Shown here piece after piece: positions 44,513 to 52,518 of a DNA stretch of 58,276 nucleotides. The notes beneath the pieces are model-generated. The model saw only the letters and a list, made by a program, of their open reading frames with translations. It had not been told where the DNA came from and searched no databases. Location of the stretch: assembly GCA_021783235.1 (NCBI GenBank), contig JAJXUD010000024.1:1-58276 (forward strand). Direction: 5' to 3'. The stretch's first letter is position 1. Each line of letters begins with the position of its first letter. This DNA comes from Myxococcales bacterium (GTDB lineage Bacteria > Myxococcota > Myxococcia > Myxococcales > JAKAPL01). A program made the position numbers and the translations under genes.

Positions 44513-46263
44513 CCGACGATCGAGAAGGCCCCGGCCTTCCCGAGGGCCTGCTTCGCCTTCGACACGATCTCGGCGAGCGGCACCAGCTCGGCCTGCGCGT
44601 CGCCGCGGGCCTTCCACTCCACCTTGCCTTCGGCGAGCGACTTCTTGCCGATGGCGATCCGGAACGGGAGGCCCACGAGGTCGGCGTCCTTGAACTTGAC
44701 CCCGGGCCGCTCGTCGCGGTCGTCGAGCAGCGCCTCGATGCCCGCCGCACCGAGGTCTTCGTAGAGCTTCTCCGCCGCCTGCGCCACCGCGGCGTCCTGC
44801 TGCTGCAGCGGCAGGAGCGAGAGGTGGAACGGCGCGATGCTGGCCGGCCAGCGGATGCCGTCCGCGTCGTGGTGCAGCTCCACCGCCGCGGCGGCGATCC
44901 GCTCGACGCCGATGCCGTAGCTGCCCATCACGATGGGGATCTCCTTGCCCTGGGCGTCGAGCACCTGGGCGCCGAGCGCCTCGGAGTACTTGGTGCCGAG
45001 CTTGAAGATGTGTCCGACCTCGAGCGCTTTGTAGACGTCGAGCGCGCCCGCCTCGCAGCGGGGGCAGCGCTCGCCGGCGCGCGCCTTGCGCAGATCGGCG
45101 AGGGTCCCCTGGGCGAGGTCGCGGGCGACGTCCACCCCCTCCAGGTGGAAGCCGTCCTCGTTCGCGCCCGTGACCATCCCCGAGAGGCCGGCCAGCGTCC
45201 GATCGACGAAGATCCGCCGGATCTTCTCCTGCTCGCCCGCCCGCACGCCGACCGCGCCCAGCGAGCCCGGCCGCGCGCCCAGCGCCGCCTGGATCTCCTC
45301 CGGGTGGGCCGGCCGCAGAACCTGTGCCCCGGAGGCCGTCTGGAGCTTCGCCTCGTTCAGCTCGTCGTCGCCGCGCACCACCGCGATCACGAGCGCGCCG
45401 TCGGCCCAGTAGACGAGCGTCTTGAGCTGCTGCTCGGGCGGCTTTCCGTGCGGCGGCCGCGCGAGGTCCTCGATGGTCTTCACGCCGGGCGTCGGAAACG
45501 CCTTCGTGGGGCCGGCGACGCCGCCCTTCGCGGCCGAGCTGGGGCCGCGGCTCTCGCCGCGCTCGACGTTCGCGGCGTAGCCGCAGCTCGCGCAGTGGAC
45601 CACGTCGTCCTCGCCCGCGTCGGTCCGGACCATGAACTCGGTGGATGCGCTGCCGCCCATGGCGCCGCTGTGGGCGTCGACCGCCACGTAGCTGAGGCCG
45701 CAGCGCTCGAAGATGCGGCAGTAGGCGCGCCGCTCGTCCTCGAAGGACTTGTCGAGCCCGGGCTGGTCGAGGTCGAAGCTGTAGGCGTCCTTCATCGTGA
45801 ACTGCCGCACCCGCAGGACGCCGCTCTTCGGCCGGGCCTCGTCGCGAAACTTCGTCTGGATCTGGTACCAGACCTGCGGGAGCTGCCGGTAGCTGCGCAG
45901 CTCGTCCCGGGCGATGGCCGTGAAGATCTCCTCGTGGGTCATCCCGAGGCACATGTCCCGGCCGCCGCGGTCCTTCAGGCGGAACATGTTGTCGCCCATC
46001 ACCTCCCAGCGGCCGCTCTCCTTCCAGATCTCGGCCGGGTGGAGCGCGGGGAGGAAGAACTCCTGGGCGCCGATGGCGGCCATCTCCTCCCGGATGATCC
46101 TCTCGACCTTGCGGATCACCCGCTGGAAGAGCGGCAGGTAGCTGTAGATGCCCGCCGCGAGCGGGCGGAGGTAGCCCGCCCGCAAGAGGAGCACGTGGCT
46201 CGCGACGGTGGCGTCGGCGGGGGTCTCTTTGAGGGTCGGGACGAAGAGCTTGGACTGTCTCAT
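44509..46263 (-). CDS. proS: Proline--tRNA ligase with editing domain
   Basis: A 584-residue class II synthetase. Motif 1 contains [20 protein letters not shown], motif 2 has [20 protein letters not shown], motif 3 has [13 protein letters not shown], and the anticodon-binding domain ends the protein. Between motifs 2 and 3 lies the YbaK-type editing domain (about 250-385) that hydrolyses Ala-tRNA-Pro. This is the bacterial long form. It starts the minus-strand operon with the DUF4388 gene and pyrF. A TAGAAC element lies 15 nt before the ATG. Confidence 0.97.
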   Translation of the reverse strand: MRQSKLFVPTLKETPADATVASHVLLLRAGYLRPLAAGIYSYLPLFQRVIRKVERIIREEMAAIGAQEFFLPALHPAEIWKESGRWEVMGDNMFRLKDRGGRDMCLGMTHEEIFTAIARDELRSYRQLPQVWYQIQTKFRDEARPKSGVLRVRQFTMKDAYSFDLDQPGLDKSFEDERRAYCRIFERCGLSYVAVDAHSGAMGGSASTEFMVRTDAGEDDVVHCASCGYAANVERGESRGPSSAAKGGVAGPTKAFPTPGVKTIEDLARPPHGKPPEQQLKTLVYWADGALVIAVVRGDDELNEAKLQTASGAQVLRPAHPEEIQAALGARPGSLGAVGVRAGEQEKIRRIFVDRTLAGLSGMVTGANEDGFHLEGVDVARDLAQGTLADLRKARAGERCPRCEAGALDVYKALEVGHIFKLGTKYSEALGAQVLDAQGKEIPIVMGSYGIGVERIAAAAVELHHDADGIRWPASIAPFHLSLLPLQQQDAAVAQAAEKLYEDLGAAGIEALLDDRDERPGVKFKDADLVGLPFRIAIGKKSLAEGKVEWKARGDAQAELVPLAEIVSKAKQALGKAGAFSIVG

Positions 46264-46272
46264 GGCCCCGGC

Positions 46273-46312
46273 GTTCTAGCAGACCCGCCAGGGGCGTGCA
46301 CTCGGGTAGACT
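46273..46312. promoter_or_regulatory. Divergent -10 elements of proS and the GH13 gene
   Basis: On the minus strand TAGAAC (46278-46273) lies 15 nt before the proS ATG. On the plus strand TAGACT (46307-46312) lies 15 nt before the GH13 GTG. Neither gene has a ribosome binding site in between, and no clear -35 was found. The exact equality of the two spacings is striking. Confidence 0.4.
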
Positions 46313-46321
46313 GCCGGTCTC

Positions 46322-48169
46322 GTGCGCACCCCCACCGCCCACCACGACGGCGCCCTGGTCTCTCCGCCCGACCCGGCGCTCGGCGCCGAGGTCGAGCTGT
46401 CGCTCTGGGCCGGCCCCGAGGTCGTCCGCGCGCAGCTTCGCGCCGCCCCGGACGGCGAGGAGGAGCTCTGGCCGCTCGAGCCCCGCGAGAGCGTCGGACG
46501 GCTGCGGCGCCTCTCGGTCCGTCTCCGCTGGCGCTGGCCGGAGGCGCGCTACCGCTTCCGGCTCTCGGTCGAGCGGGAGGGCCGCCGCGAGCTCTGGTGG
46601 TTCACGGCCAGAGGCGCCCGGCGCGAGGTCCCCGCGGACTCGGGCGACTTCCTCTTGCGGGCGGGGGAGGGCGGCCCCGCCTGGCTCCCAGGGCGAGTCT
46701 TCTACCAGATCTTCCCCGACCGCTTCGCCGGCGGCGGCGCGTTCGCGCCGGCCCACGGCGAGCGGCGCGGCTCGCTCGGCAACGTGGTGCGGCGCGGCTG
46801 GCGCGAGGCGCCGCTCCCCTGGGCCGAGGCGCGCTGCCTCGACTTCTTTGGCGGCGACCTCGAGGGCGTGCGTGGGCGGCTCGACCACCTCGAGAGCCTC
46901 GGCGTGGGCGGCCTCTACCTGAACCCCATCTTCCGCAGCCTCACGAACCACCGCTACGACACGGTGGATCACGGCGAGGTGGACCCCGCGCTGGGCGGCG
47001 ACGCGGCCCTCGCCGCGCTCTCGTCCGAGCTGCGCCGCCGCGGCCTGCGCTACCTGCTCGACGTCGTCGTCAACCATGTGGGGGCGGGCCACCGCTGGTT
47101 CAACCGCGAGGGGCTCTTCCCCGAGCCGGGCGCCTTTCAGAGCGAGAGCTCGCCCTCCGCCCGCTTCTTCACCTTCGAGCGCTGGCCCGACCGCTACCGG
47201 TCGTGGAAGGGAATCGATCTCCTGCCGAAGCTCGACTTCCGATCGGCCGAGCTACGCGAGGCGCTCTACCGGGGCCCCGGGGCGCCGCTGCGCCGCTGGC
47301 TGCGCGAGCCCTTCGGCGCCGACGGCTATCGTTTCGACGCCGCCAACATGGTGGGGCGGGACGGCGAGGTTCAACTTCACGGCGAGCTCTGGGAGGAGCT
47401 CTGCGGCTGTCTGCGCGAGGAGCGGCCCGATGCCTGGCTGCTCGCCGAGCACTTCTTCGATCCCTCCGCCATCGTCGGCCCGCGGCGGCTCGACGGCGCC
47501 ATGGCGTACCACGGCTTCACCTTTCCAGTCTGGCGCTGGCTCACCGGCGAGGACTTCTCGGGGGAGCCCGCGCCGCTCGGCGCCCCGGAGGTCGTGGCGC
47601 AGCTCGGCGAGGCCGTGGCCGGGATCGGCTGGCAGGCCGCCGGCCGCTCGATGCTCCACGTCGACACCCACGACCTGCCGCGCCTCCGCTCGGTCGCCGG
47701 CGAGGCCGCCTTCCGCGCCGCCACCGTCCTCCAGCTCGCCGCGCCCGGCGTGCCCTGCCTCTATTACGGCGACGAGGTCGGTCTCCTCGGCGGAGCGGAT
47801 CCGGACAACCGGCGGCCGATGCCCTGGGAGGCCGACCGCTGGAATGGCGAGGCCCTCGCCTGGATGAAGACCGCGCTCGCCGCCCGCCGTGGCTCGCCGG
47901 CGCTCGAGCGGGGATCGATCTGGCTCCTCGCTCCGTCGGACGACCGGCTCGTCGTCGTCCGCGCGCTCCCGGGCGAGCTCGCCGTCGCGGTGGCGGATCG
48001 GTCGTCGGCGGGCTGGGACGAGCTCGACCTCTCGGCCGTCCCGGGCGCCGCCGGGGCGCGGCTGCGGGACGCCCACACGGGCGAGCGTTGGACGGTGGGC
48101 TCCGAGGGCCGGCTCGAGCTCGGCTCGGGCCGCGCGGGCGGGCGGCTGCTCCTCGCGACCGCGAGTTGA
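46322..48169 (+). CDS. GH13 alpha-glucosidase, maltodextrin glucosidase/neopullulanase-like
   Basis: A 615-residue cytoplasmic enzyme: an N-terminal beta-sandwich like CBM34 (about 1-115), a GH13 TIM barrel (about 125-530) and a C-terminal beta domain. Barrel markers: RVFYQIFPDRFAGG, YLNPIFRSLTNHRYDTVD, LLDVVVNHVG. The catalytic residues are Asp in GYRFDAANMV (about 337), Glu in WLLAEHFF (about 375) and Asp in HVDTHDLPRL. It should hydrolyse alpha-1,4 bonds in maltodextrin-like sugars. MalZ, cyclomaltodextrinase or neopullulanase cannot be separated. Starts at GTG 46322. Confidence 0.9.
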   Translation: MRTPTAHHDGALVSPPDPALGAEVELSLWAGPEVVRAQLRAAPDGEEELWPLEPRESVGRLRRLSVRLRWRWPEARYRFRLSVEREGRRELWWFTARGARREVPADSGDFLLRAGEGGPAWLPGRVFYQIFPDRFAGGGAFAPAHGERRGSLGNVVRRGWREAPLPWAEARCLDFFGGDLEGVRGRLDHLESLGVGGLYLNPIFRSLTNHRYDTVDHGEVDPALGGDAALAALSSELRRRGLRYLLDVVVNHVGAGHRWFNREGLFPEPGAFQSESSPSARFFTFERWPDRYRSWKGIDLLPKLDFRSAELREALYRGPGAPLRRWLREPFGADGYRFDAANMVGRDGEVQLHGELWEELCGCLREERPDAWLLAEHFFDPSAIVGPRRLDGAMAYHGFTFPVWRWLTGEDFSGEPAPLGAPEVVAQLGEAVAGIGWQAAGRSMLHVDTHDLPRLRSVAGEAAFRAATVLQLAAPGVPCLYYGDEVGLLGGADPDNRRPMPWEADRWNGEALAWMKTALAARRGSPALERGSIWLLAPSDDRLVVVRALPGELAVAVADRSSAGWDELDLSAVPGAAGARLRDAHTGERWTVGSEGRLELGSGRAGGRLLLATAS

Positions 48170-48285
48170 AGCGCGGGGCCGCGAAAGGTCTGCGCGAGGG
48201 CATCGGGGCCGCGCAGCCGTTGCGCCGCCGACCCCGCCGGGGATGGTTTCCTCCCGTTGGAGCGTTTCCTGCATGGGTCTAAAAC

Positions 48286-48981
48286 ATGCTCAAAGCGACG
48301 CCCTCCGGACAGCCCGATCCCGCCTGTCTCTACCGGCTGGACGACGGCCTCTACGTCAACCTCACCAATCGCTGCACGCTCGCCTGCACCTTCTGCCCCC
48401 GGACGAAGGGGGACTTCAGGGCGGCTGGCCACGACCTCCGGCTCTCCCGTGAGCCCACGGGCCGGGACGTCATCGGCTGGATCCTGGACGGCTGGCCGTT
48501 CGGAAAGCAGCTGCCCGCCGAGATCGTCTTCTGCGGCATGGGGGAGCCGACGCTCCGCTGGGAGGAGGCGAAGGCGCTCGCCTGGCTCGCCCGCCGCCTC
48601 TTGCGGGGCATTCCGCTCCGGCTCAACACCGATGGCCTCGCGAGCCTGCGGCAGGGGCACGACGTCACGCGCGAGGTCGTCGAGCACTTCGACGAGGTCT
48701 CGGTGAGCCTCAACGCGCCGGACGGCGCCACCTACGCCCGGATCTGCCCCAACCGTTACGGTGCCACCGCCCACGAGGCCGCCGTTCAGTTCCTGCGCTC
48801 GATCAAGCGGCGTGGCGGTCGCGCCCGGGCCACCGTCGTCGCGCTGCCGGGCCTCGACGTCGACGCCTGCCAGCGGCTCGCGGACGAGATCGGCGTTCCG
48901 CTGCTCGTCAGGCCGATGGGGGAGATCGCGCCCCACCCGTTCGCGGGCGAGGCGGAGGCGGAAAGGCCGCCGCCGAGCTGA
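48286..48981 (+). CDS. Radical SAM protein (TatD-associated type)
   Basis: A 231-residue radical SAM enzyme. The [4Fe-4S] cluster motif is CTLACTFC (CX3CX2C) in NLTNRCTLACTFCPRTKGDF, followed by the SAM-binding GMGEPTLRWEEAKAL and LRLNTDGLA. The opening RLDDGLYVNLTNRC agrees with the group often found beside TatD nucleases; TatD itself is not nearby, so this subgroup call is tentative. The product is unknown. Its 3' end overlaps the convergent exported-protein gene by 74 nt. Confidence 0.8.
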   Translation: MLKATPSGQPDPACLYRLDDGLYVNLTNRCTLACTFCPRTKGDFRAAGHDLRLSREPTGRDVIGWILDGWPFGKQLPAEIVFCGMGEPTLRWEEAKALAWLARRLLRGIPLRLNTDGLASLRQGHDVTREVVEHFDEVSVSLNAPDGATYARICPNRYGATAHEAAVQFLRSIKRRGGRARATVVALPGLDVDACQRLADEIGVPLLVRPMGEIAPHPFAGEAEAERPPPS

Positions 48982-49318
48982 CCCTTGAGGCGCGCGGCCA
49001 CGGCTTCACCTCGTCGCCGAGCCGCGGCGCCTCGGTGTGCCGGAACGGCCGCGCCAGGGCGAGCGATCGACCGATGCTCCGGATCTCGGCGTTGCCCAGC
49101 GGCGCGCGGGCGGCGACGGCGTGGTCTGGAAAGGTCACCTCCACCTGCCGCAGCCACGTCACCCGGTCGCCATCCCGGAGGCCGTCCACCGTCCCGGCGT
49201 CGAAGACGAAACCGGCCCGCGAAACGGAGACGACCTCCGCCCCGCGAGCCGGCGCCGCCCCCCCGAGCAGCGCGCCCCCCACCATCCAGACCGCCACCCA
49301 GCTTCCTCGCGCGCCCAT
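48908..49318 (-). CDS. Small exported protein of unknown function
   Basis: A 136-residue protein with a signal peptide (WVAVWMVGGALLGGAAPARGA), then a small beta-rich domain (AEVVSVSRAGFVFDAGTVDG, LRDGDRVTWLRQVEVTF) that resembles short beta-barrel domains with a GLRDGDRV turn, and a basic/Pro-rich tail. ATG 49318 was chosen at the signal peptide; a GTG at 49399 would overlap the upstream stop but its extra residues come from the two hairpins and look non-coding. The last 25 residues lie in the overlap with the radical SAM gene, so its true 3' end may be different. Confidence 0.5.
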   Translation of the reverse strand: MGARGSWVAVWMVGGALLGGAAPARGAEVVSVSRAGFVFDAGTVDGLRDGDRVTWLRQVEVTFPDHAVAARAPLGNAEIRSIGRSLALARPFRHTEAPRLGDEVKPWPRASRVSSAAAFPPPPRPRTGGARSPPSA

Positions 49319-49326
49319 CGAAGCCC

Positions 49327-49385
49327 CGCCGGCGGTGGGGATGGTCCCCACCGCCGGCGTCCCCCACCGAAGAGAAGGGTGGGGG
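49327..49385 (-). terminator. Two tandem GC-rich hairpins between coupled genes
   Basis: Hairpin A: arms 49327-49340 and 49346-49359, a perfect 14-bp stem with a 5-nt loop. Hairpin B: CCCCCACC (49361-49368) with GGTGGGGG (49378-49385) and a 9-nt loop. Both lie between the peptidase stop and the ATG of the exported protein. No U-run is present. They could terminate, attenuate or stabilise the mRNA. Confidence 0.55.
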
Positions 49386-49395
49386 CGGCCGCCCC

Positions 49396-50181
49396 TCACC
49401 GCAAGGCCGTCAGCTCCTGAACGAACGAACGCTCGAAGGCCCGCTCGCTTTCGCCGCTCACGCTCTCGAAGGCGTCGGCCCAGTCGCGCCCCTCCCGCAG
49501 CAGCGCGAGCAGCGCGCGGACGCCCTGCTCGCCGAAGCGGCGCTCGAAGAGGACGTAGGCCCAGTGGGCCACGGAGTAGACGAACGCCGGATCCTCCCGC
49601 TGCATCGCCTCTCCGGCGGAGAGCGGATCGAGGCGCGGGCTCTCGCGCAGGGTCTCGCCGAGCTCCCGCGCGCTCCAGCGGCGCCCCTCCTCGCCGGCCA
49701 CCACGCTCGCCATCCCCTCCCGAAACCAGAGCGGGATCTCCTCGTGGGTCCAGCTTCGGGCCGTCCCCGCCGCCTGAAACATCGCGCAGTGGGTCAGCTC
49801 GTGGGTGAGCAGCCGGGCGATCTGCCCCTCGCTGCCGAGAAAGAGCCCCCAGGTCCGCGGGCTCTGCAGCAGCACCACGTCGAAGCGCGACCAGGCGCGC
49901 AGCCAGCGGTAGCCGTAGCGGTGGGTCGCCCGCTCGAGGGCGGCGTGGGACGGGAGCAGGAGCACGCGGACCGGCGCCTGTGGCTTGCCGAACTGCTCCA
50001 GCGCGGGCAGCGCCTGCTCGGCCGCCCGGGCCACCACGGCGAGCTCCGCCGCGTCCTCGGCGCTCTCGGCCTCGACCGAGAGGACGCCGTGGCCGAGCTC
50101 GATCGGCTTCGGCGGCGGCCCGAGCGGCGCCGAGGCGCAGGCGGCCGCGGCGAGGAGGAGTGCTGGGGAGAGCCGCCTCAC
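49396..50181 (-). CDS. MA-like gluzincin metallopeptidase, lipoprotein-like
   Basis: A 261-residue protein with a short signal and Cys (ALLLAAAACASAP). The zinc motif is HELTH in RLLTHELTHCAMF, with a downstream WFREGMASV that supplies the third ligand Glu, as in peptidase_MA_2 proteins. The C-terminal part (YSVAHWAYVLFERRFGE; LLALLREGRDW) follows the same family. It should be a periplasmic or outer-membrane zinc protease of unknown substrate. The GTG start at 50181 overlaps the stop of the upstream gene. Confidence 0.8.
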   Translation of the reverse strand: MRRLSPALLLAAAACASAPLGPPPKPIELGHGVLSVEAESAEDAAELAVVARAAEQALPALEQFGKPQAPVRVLLLPSHAALERATHRYGYRWLRAWSRFDVVLLQSPRTWGLFLGSEGQIARLLTHELTHCAMFQAAGTARSWTHEEIPLWFREGMASVVAGEEGRRWSARELGETLRESPRLDPLSAGEAMQREDPAFVYSVAHWAYVLFERRFGEQGVRALLALLREGRDWADAFESVSGESERAFERSFVQELTALR

Positions 50182-51110
50182 CCGGCGGCCCCCGCGGCGC
50201 GCAAGAAGAGCGGCAAGAGGCCGTCGATCCGCTCCGGCGCGGGCCAGGCGGCGGCCGGGCCGAAGCGAAGCAGCGGCACCTTCGCGAGCGTGTGGTTGCG
50301 CGAGGAGAGATCCTCGACGTTGCCGTGATCGCTCGTCACGAAGAGCGAGAGGCCCGTGGGCAGTCGCGAGGCCAGTCGGCGAAGGAACGCATCGAGGGGC
50401 TGAAGCGCCGCCGCCGCGAGCTCGAAGCTCCGCGCGTGGCCAGCGTCGTCCGTGAGGAAGAAGTCGAACAGGGTGAAGTCGGCTCCGCCCGCCTCGCGCA
50501 GGGCGATGTCGGCGGCCTCCTCGGGAGAACGGTCCGGCAGCGGGAGGCCGCGCCGTCGCGGCAGTTCGCCCGTCAGGTCGTGGGTGAGCGCCCGGCCCGC
50601 GCGGACGTCGTCGAAGGTGGCGAGCCGGCCCCCCGCCGCCGCGAAGGCGAACGGCGCCGCCGCCGGGCGGAGCCGCTTCACCTTCTCTGGCAGGCCGGGT
50701 TCCCCGTGCCCCTCGAGCGGCGCGTGGGGCAGCCCGAGCGCGTCCAGGTAGGCCACCGGGTAGGCGTTCAGGAAGCGGGCGGGGCGCCCCAGCGCAGCGA
50801 GGCGGGTGAAGATCGAGCGCTCGGTGAGGAGCGCGCGGAGCCGCTCGTTCGGAAAGCCGAGCAGGTGGTGGCCGAGGATCGCCGGGGCGTTTTCGCCGGT
50901 CAGGATCGACGTGTGGCCCGTCGCCGACTGCGGCCGGCCCGGGATCCCCAGCGCGGCGTCGAGCGCGTCGATCCGTCCCTCGGCCGGCAGCGGCGTACCC
51001 GATCCGTCCTCGAACTGCGAGAGCAAGAACGCCGCTCGCGCGAGCGGGTTGCGCGCGGGATCGGCGGGGCCGATCCCGACGCCGTCGACGAAGATGAAGA
51101 GGCAGGCCAT
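50178..51110 (-). CDS. Alkaline-phosphatase-superfamily metalloenzyme
   Basis: A 310-residue enzyme of the phosphoglycerate mutase/phosphopentomutase superfamily. Two-metal motifs: FIFVDGVGIGPADP at the N-terminus, ATGHTSILTGENAP with the likely nucleophile Thr/Ser, and SDHGNVEDLSSRNHT at the C-terminus. The substrate is unknown. It could be a cofactor-independent mutase or a nucleotide/sugar phosphatase. The start is ATG 51110 (MACLFIFVDGVG) or GTG 51125. It is translationally coupled to the peptidase gene. Confidence 0.75.
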   Translation of the reverse strand: MACLFIFVDGVGIGPADPARNPLARAAFLLSQFEDGSGTPLPAEGRIDALDAALGIPGRPQSATGHTSILTGENAPAILGHHLLGFPNERLRALLTERSIFTRLAALGRPARFLNAYPVAYLDALGLPHAPLEGHGEPGLPEKVKRLRPAAAPFAFAAAGGRLATFDDVRAGRALTHDLTGELPRRRGLPLPDRSPEEAADIALREAGGADFTLFDFFLTDDAGHARSFELAAAALQPLDAFLRRLASRLPTGLSLFVTSDHGNVEDLSSRNHTLAKVPLLRFGPAAAWPAPERIDGLLPLFLRAAGAAG

Positions 51111-51426
51111 GGACGCGGCGGCCACTCAATCAGGGAAGGGGAAGGGGCTCAAGTCGCCGCGAGGAGCGGGTCGGGCCCTGACAGCGATGACGGGGATCTC
51201 GGGATGCTGGTCCGCGAGTTCGAGGGGGCTCGTTCGTGCCGACGCCCCGCCGCGATCGACGTCATCCAGACCTTCGGGGATCCCACCAGCGCCGGCGCCC
51301 GCACGACCCAGGGCGACGAGGTGGTGGAGATCTTCCGAGTGCCAGGCCACCCGGCCCCGGCGGCCTCACGATCGGTTGCATGGGAAGCAGCGTCTCGTTA
51401 GGGGAACGGGATACCGAGGAGGTCAG
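51111..51426. other. Gap without a convincing gene
   Basis: No ORF here has a start signal. The minus-strand 74-codon frame contains LELADQHPEIPVIAVRA, which faintly recalls a receiver domain, and may be a gene remnant. A candidate promoter for the next gene is TTGCAT at about 51375, but its -10 is unclear. Confidence 0.4.
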
Positions 51427-51849
51427 GTGCCGGCGTCCGTCATGATCATCGCTGCTGCGCTGGTTGCGTCCCCAGCGTTCCCTGTTCAAAGTGGAGAGAC
51501 CGAGCAGGTCATCGTCGGCGAGGTCGTGGATACGAGCTGCTTTCTCATCCACGAAGGCAGGGGCGACGATCACGAGCCGTGCGCGAAGGTCTGTGTCCTC
51601 CAGGGCGGGAGCCCCGCGGCGATCCTCGACGAGAAGAGCGGGAGGCTCGTCTACGGGCTCGCTCCGGTGGACGTGAACATGGCGCACGCGCACCACACCC
51701 AGCGCCCAGACGTGAAGCTGCTTCCCTTGGTCGGCGAGCGGGTGAAGGTAAAGGGGCACGTCTACGAGCGTGCCGGCGTGGAGGCGATCACGCTCGACGA
51801 GGTGGAGCGCGCGCCCGCCAAAGGGACTGGGAAGCGACCGCGGCCCTGA
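51427..51849 (+). CDS. Small exported protein of unknown function
   Basis: A 140-residue protein with a signal peptide (IIAAALVASPAFPVQSG). The mature part is a beta-rich, OB-like domain (VIVGEVVDTSCFLIHEGRGD; LLPLVGERVKVKGHVYERAG) with three cysteines, one in DTSCFL and two in CAKVCVL, and a basic tail. The EPCAKVCVLQGGSPAAI segment resembles exported domains found in Myxococcota, but I do not know the function. GAGGAGG at 51416-51422 supports the GTG start at 51427. Confidence 0.6.
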   Translation: MPASVMIIAAALVASPAFPVQSGETEQVIVGEVVDTSCFLIHEGRGDDHEPCAKVCVLQGGSPAAILDEKSGRLVYGLAPVDVNMAHAHHTQRPDVKLLPLVGERVKVKGHVYERAGVEAITLDEVERAPAKGTGKRPRP

Positions 51850-51959
51850 AATCCGGGGGGGGGCGCGCGCCGTCGGAGGCCGGCGGCCGCAGATCCAGGC
51901 CGTCTCGAAGGTCGAAGCTGCTGGATGAGAGCCCCATCCAGCGCGGGGAAGAGGGCCGC

Positions 51960-52367
51960 TCAGGCGGACAGGGCCGCGGTGCAGAAGGCGCAGCGGCGCG
52001 CCGCGATGGGGATCTCGCTGAGGCACTCGGGGCACTTCTTGCTGGTCGGGTCGGGGGGCGCCTCGCCCCGCCGCAGCCGCGCCGTGAGGGCGTTCATCGG
52101 CAGCACGACGGCGAAGTAGACCGCGGCCGCGACGAGCAAGAAGGCGATCAGCGCGTCGATGAAGTCGCCGTACTGAAAATGGCTGCCGTTCAGCTCGAAG
52201 GAGAGCGCCGAGAAGTCTGGCTTGCCGGCGATCGCCGCGATGAGCGGCGTGAGCAGATCCTTGACGAGCGCCGAGATGACGCCGCCGAACGCCGCCCCCA
52301 TGACCACCGCCACCGCGAGATCGACGACGCTGCCGCGCATCAAGAACTGCCGAAAGCCCTTCAGCAT
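51960..52367 (-). CDS. mscL: Large-conductance mechanosensitive channel with zinc ribbon
   Basis: A 135-residue MscL. The pore helix is MLKGFRQFLMRGSVVDLAVA then VVMGAAFGGVISALVKDLLT, and the second helix is DALIAFLLVAAAVYFAVVL. It opens to release solutes on hypoosmotic shock. The usual C-terminal amphipathic helix is followed by a zinc ribbon: CPEC and CAFC pairs in KKCPECLSEIPIAARRCAFC. GGGAGG lies upstream of the ATG at 52367. Confidence 0.95.
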   Translation of the reverse strand: MLKGFRQFLMRGSVVDLAVAVVMGAAFGGVISALVKDLLTPLIAAIAGKPDFSALSFELNGSHFQYGDFIDALIAFLLVAAAVYFAVVLPMNALTARLRRGEAPPDPTSKKCPECLSEIPIAARRCAFCTAALSA

Positions 52368-52518
52368 GACCGACGCCTCCCGCGCCTCGCTCCGTCCGCC
52401 CGGTCCTCGGGGGGGGACGACACGGCGCCGCCGAGAAGCTAGCCCCCCGACCGGCCGGAACGAACGGCTCGTTCGGGTGTACCGGAGGGTCCTCACTCCC
52501 GCAGCCCCGACGGGGCCG

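Noticed and set aside
43289-47092. A 1267-codon minus-strand frame across proS and the DUF4388 gene
   Set aside because: Only the last 408 codons form a protein-like sequence (the DUF4388 gene). The rest is an out-of-frame shadow of proS.
51126-51350. A 74-codon minus-strand frame with a segment HPEIPVIAV like a receiver domain
   Set aside because: The match is one short strand, without the Asp and Lys of a receiver and without a start signal. It could be a gene remnant but cannot be supported.
52504-52516. GCCCCG/CGGGGC palindrome after the FAD oxidase gene as terminator
   Set aside because: The loop would be too small and no U-run follows on the minus strand; kept only as a note.
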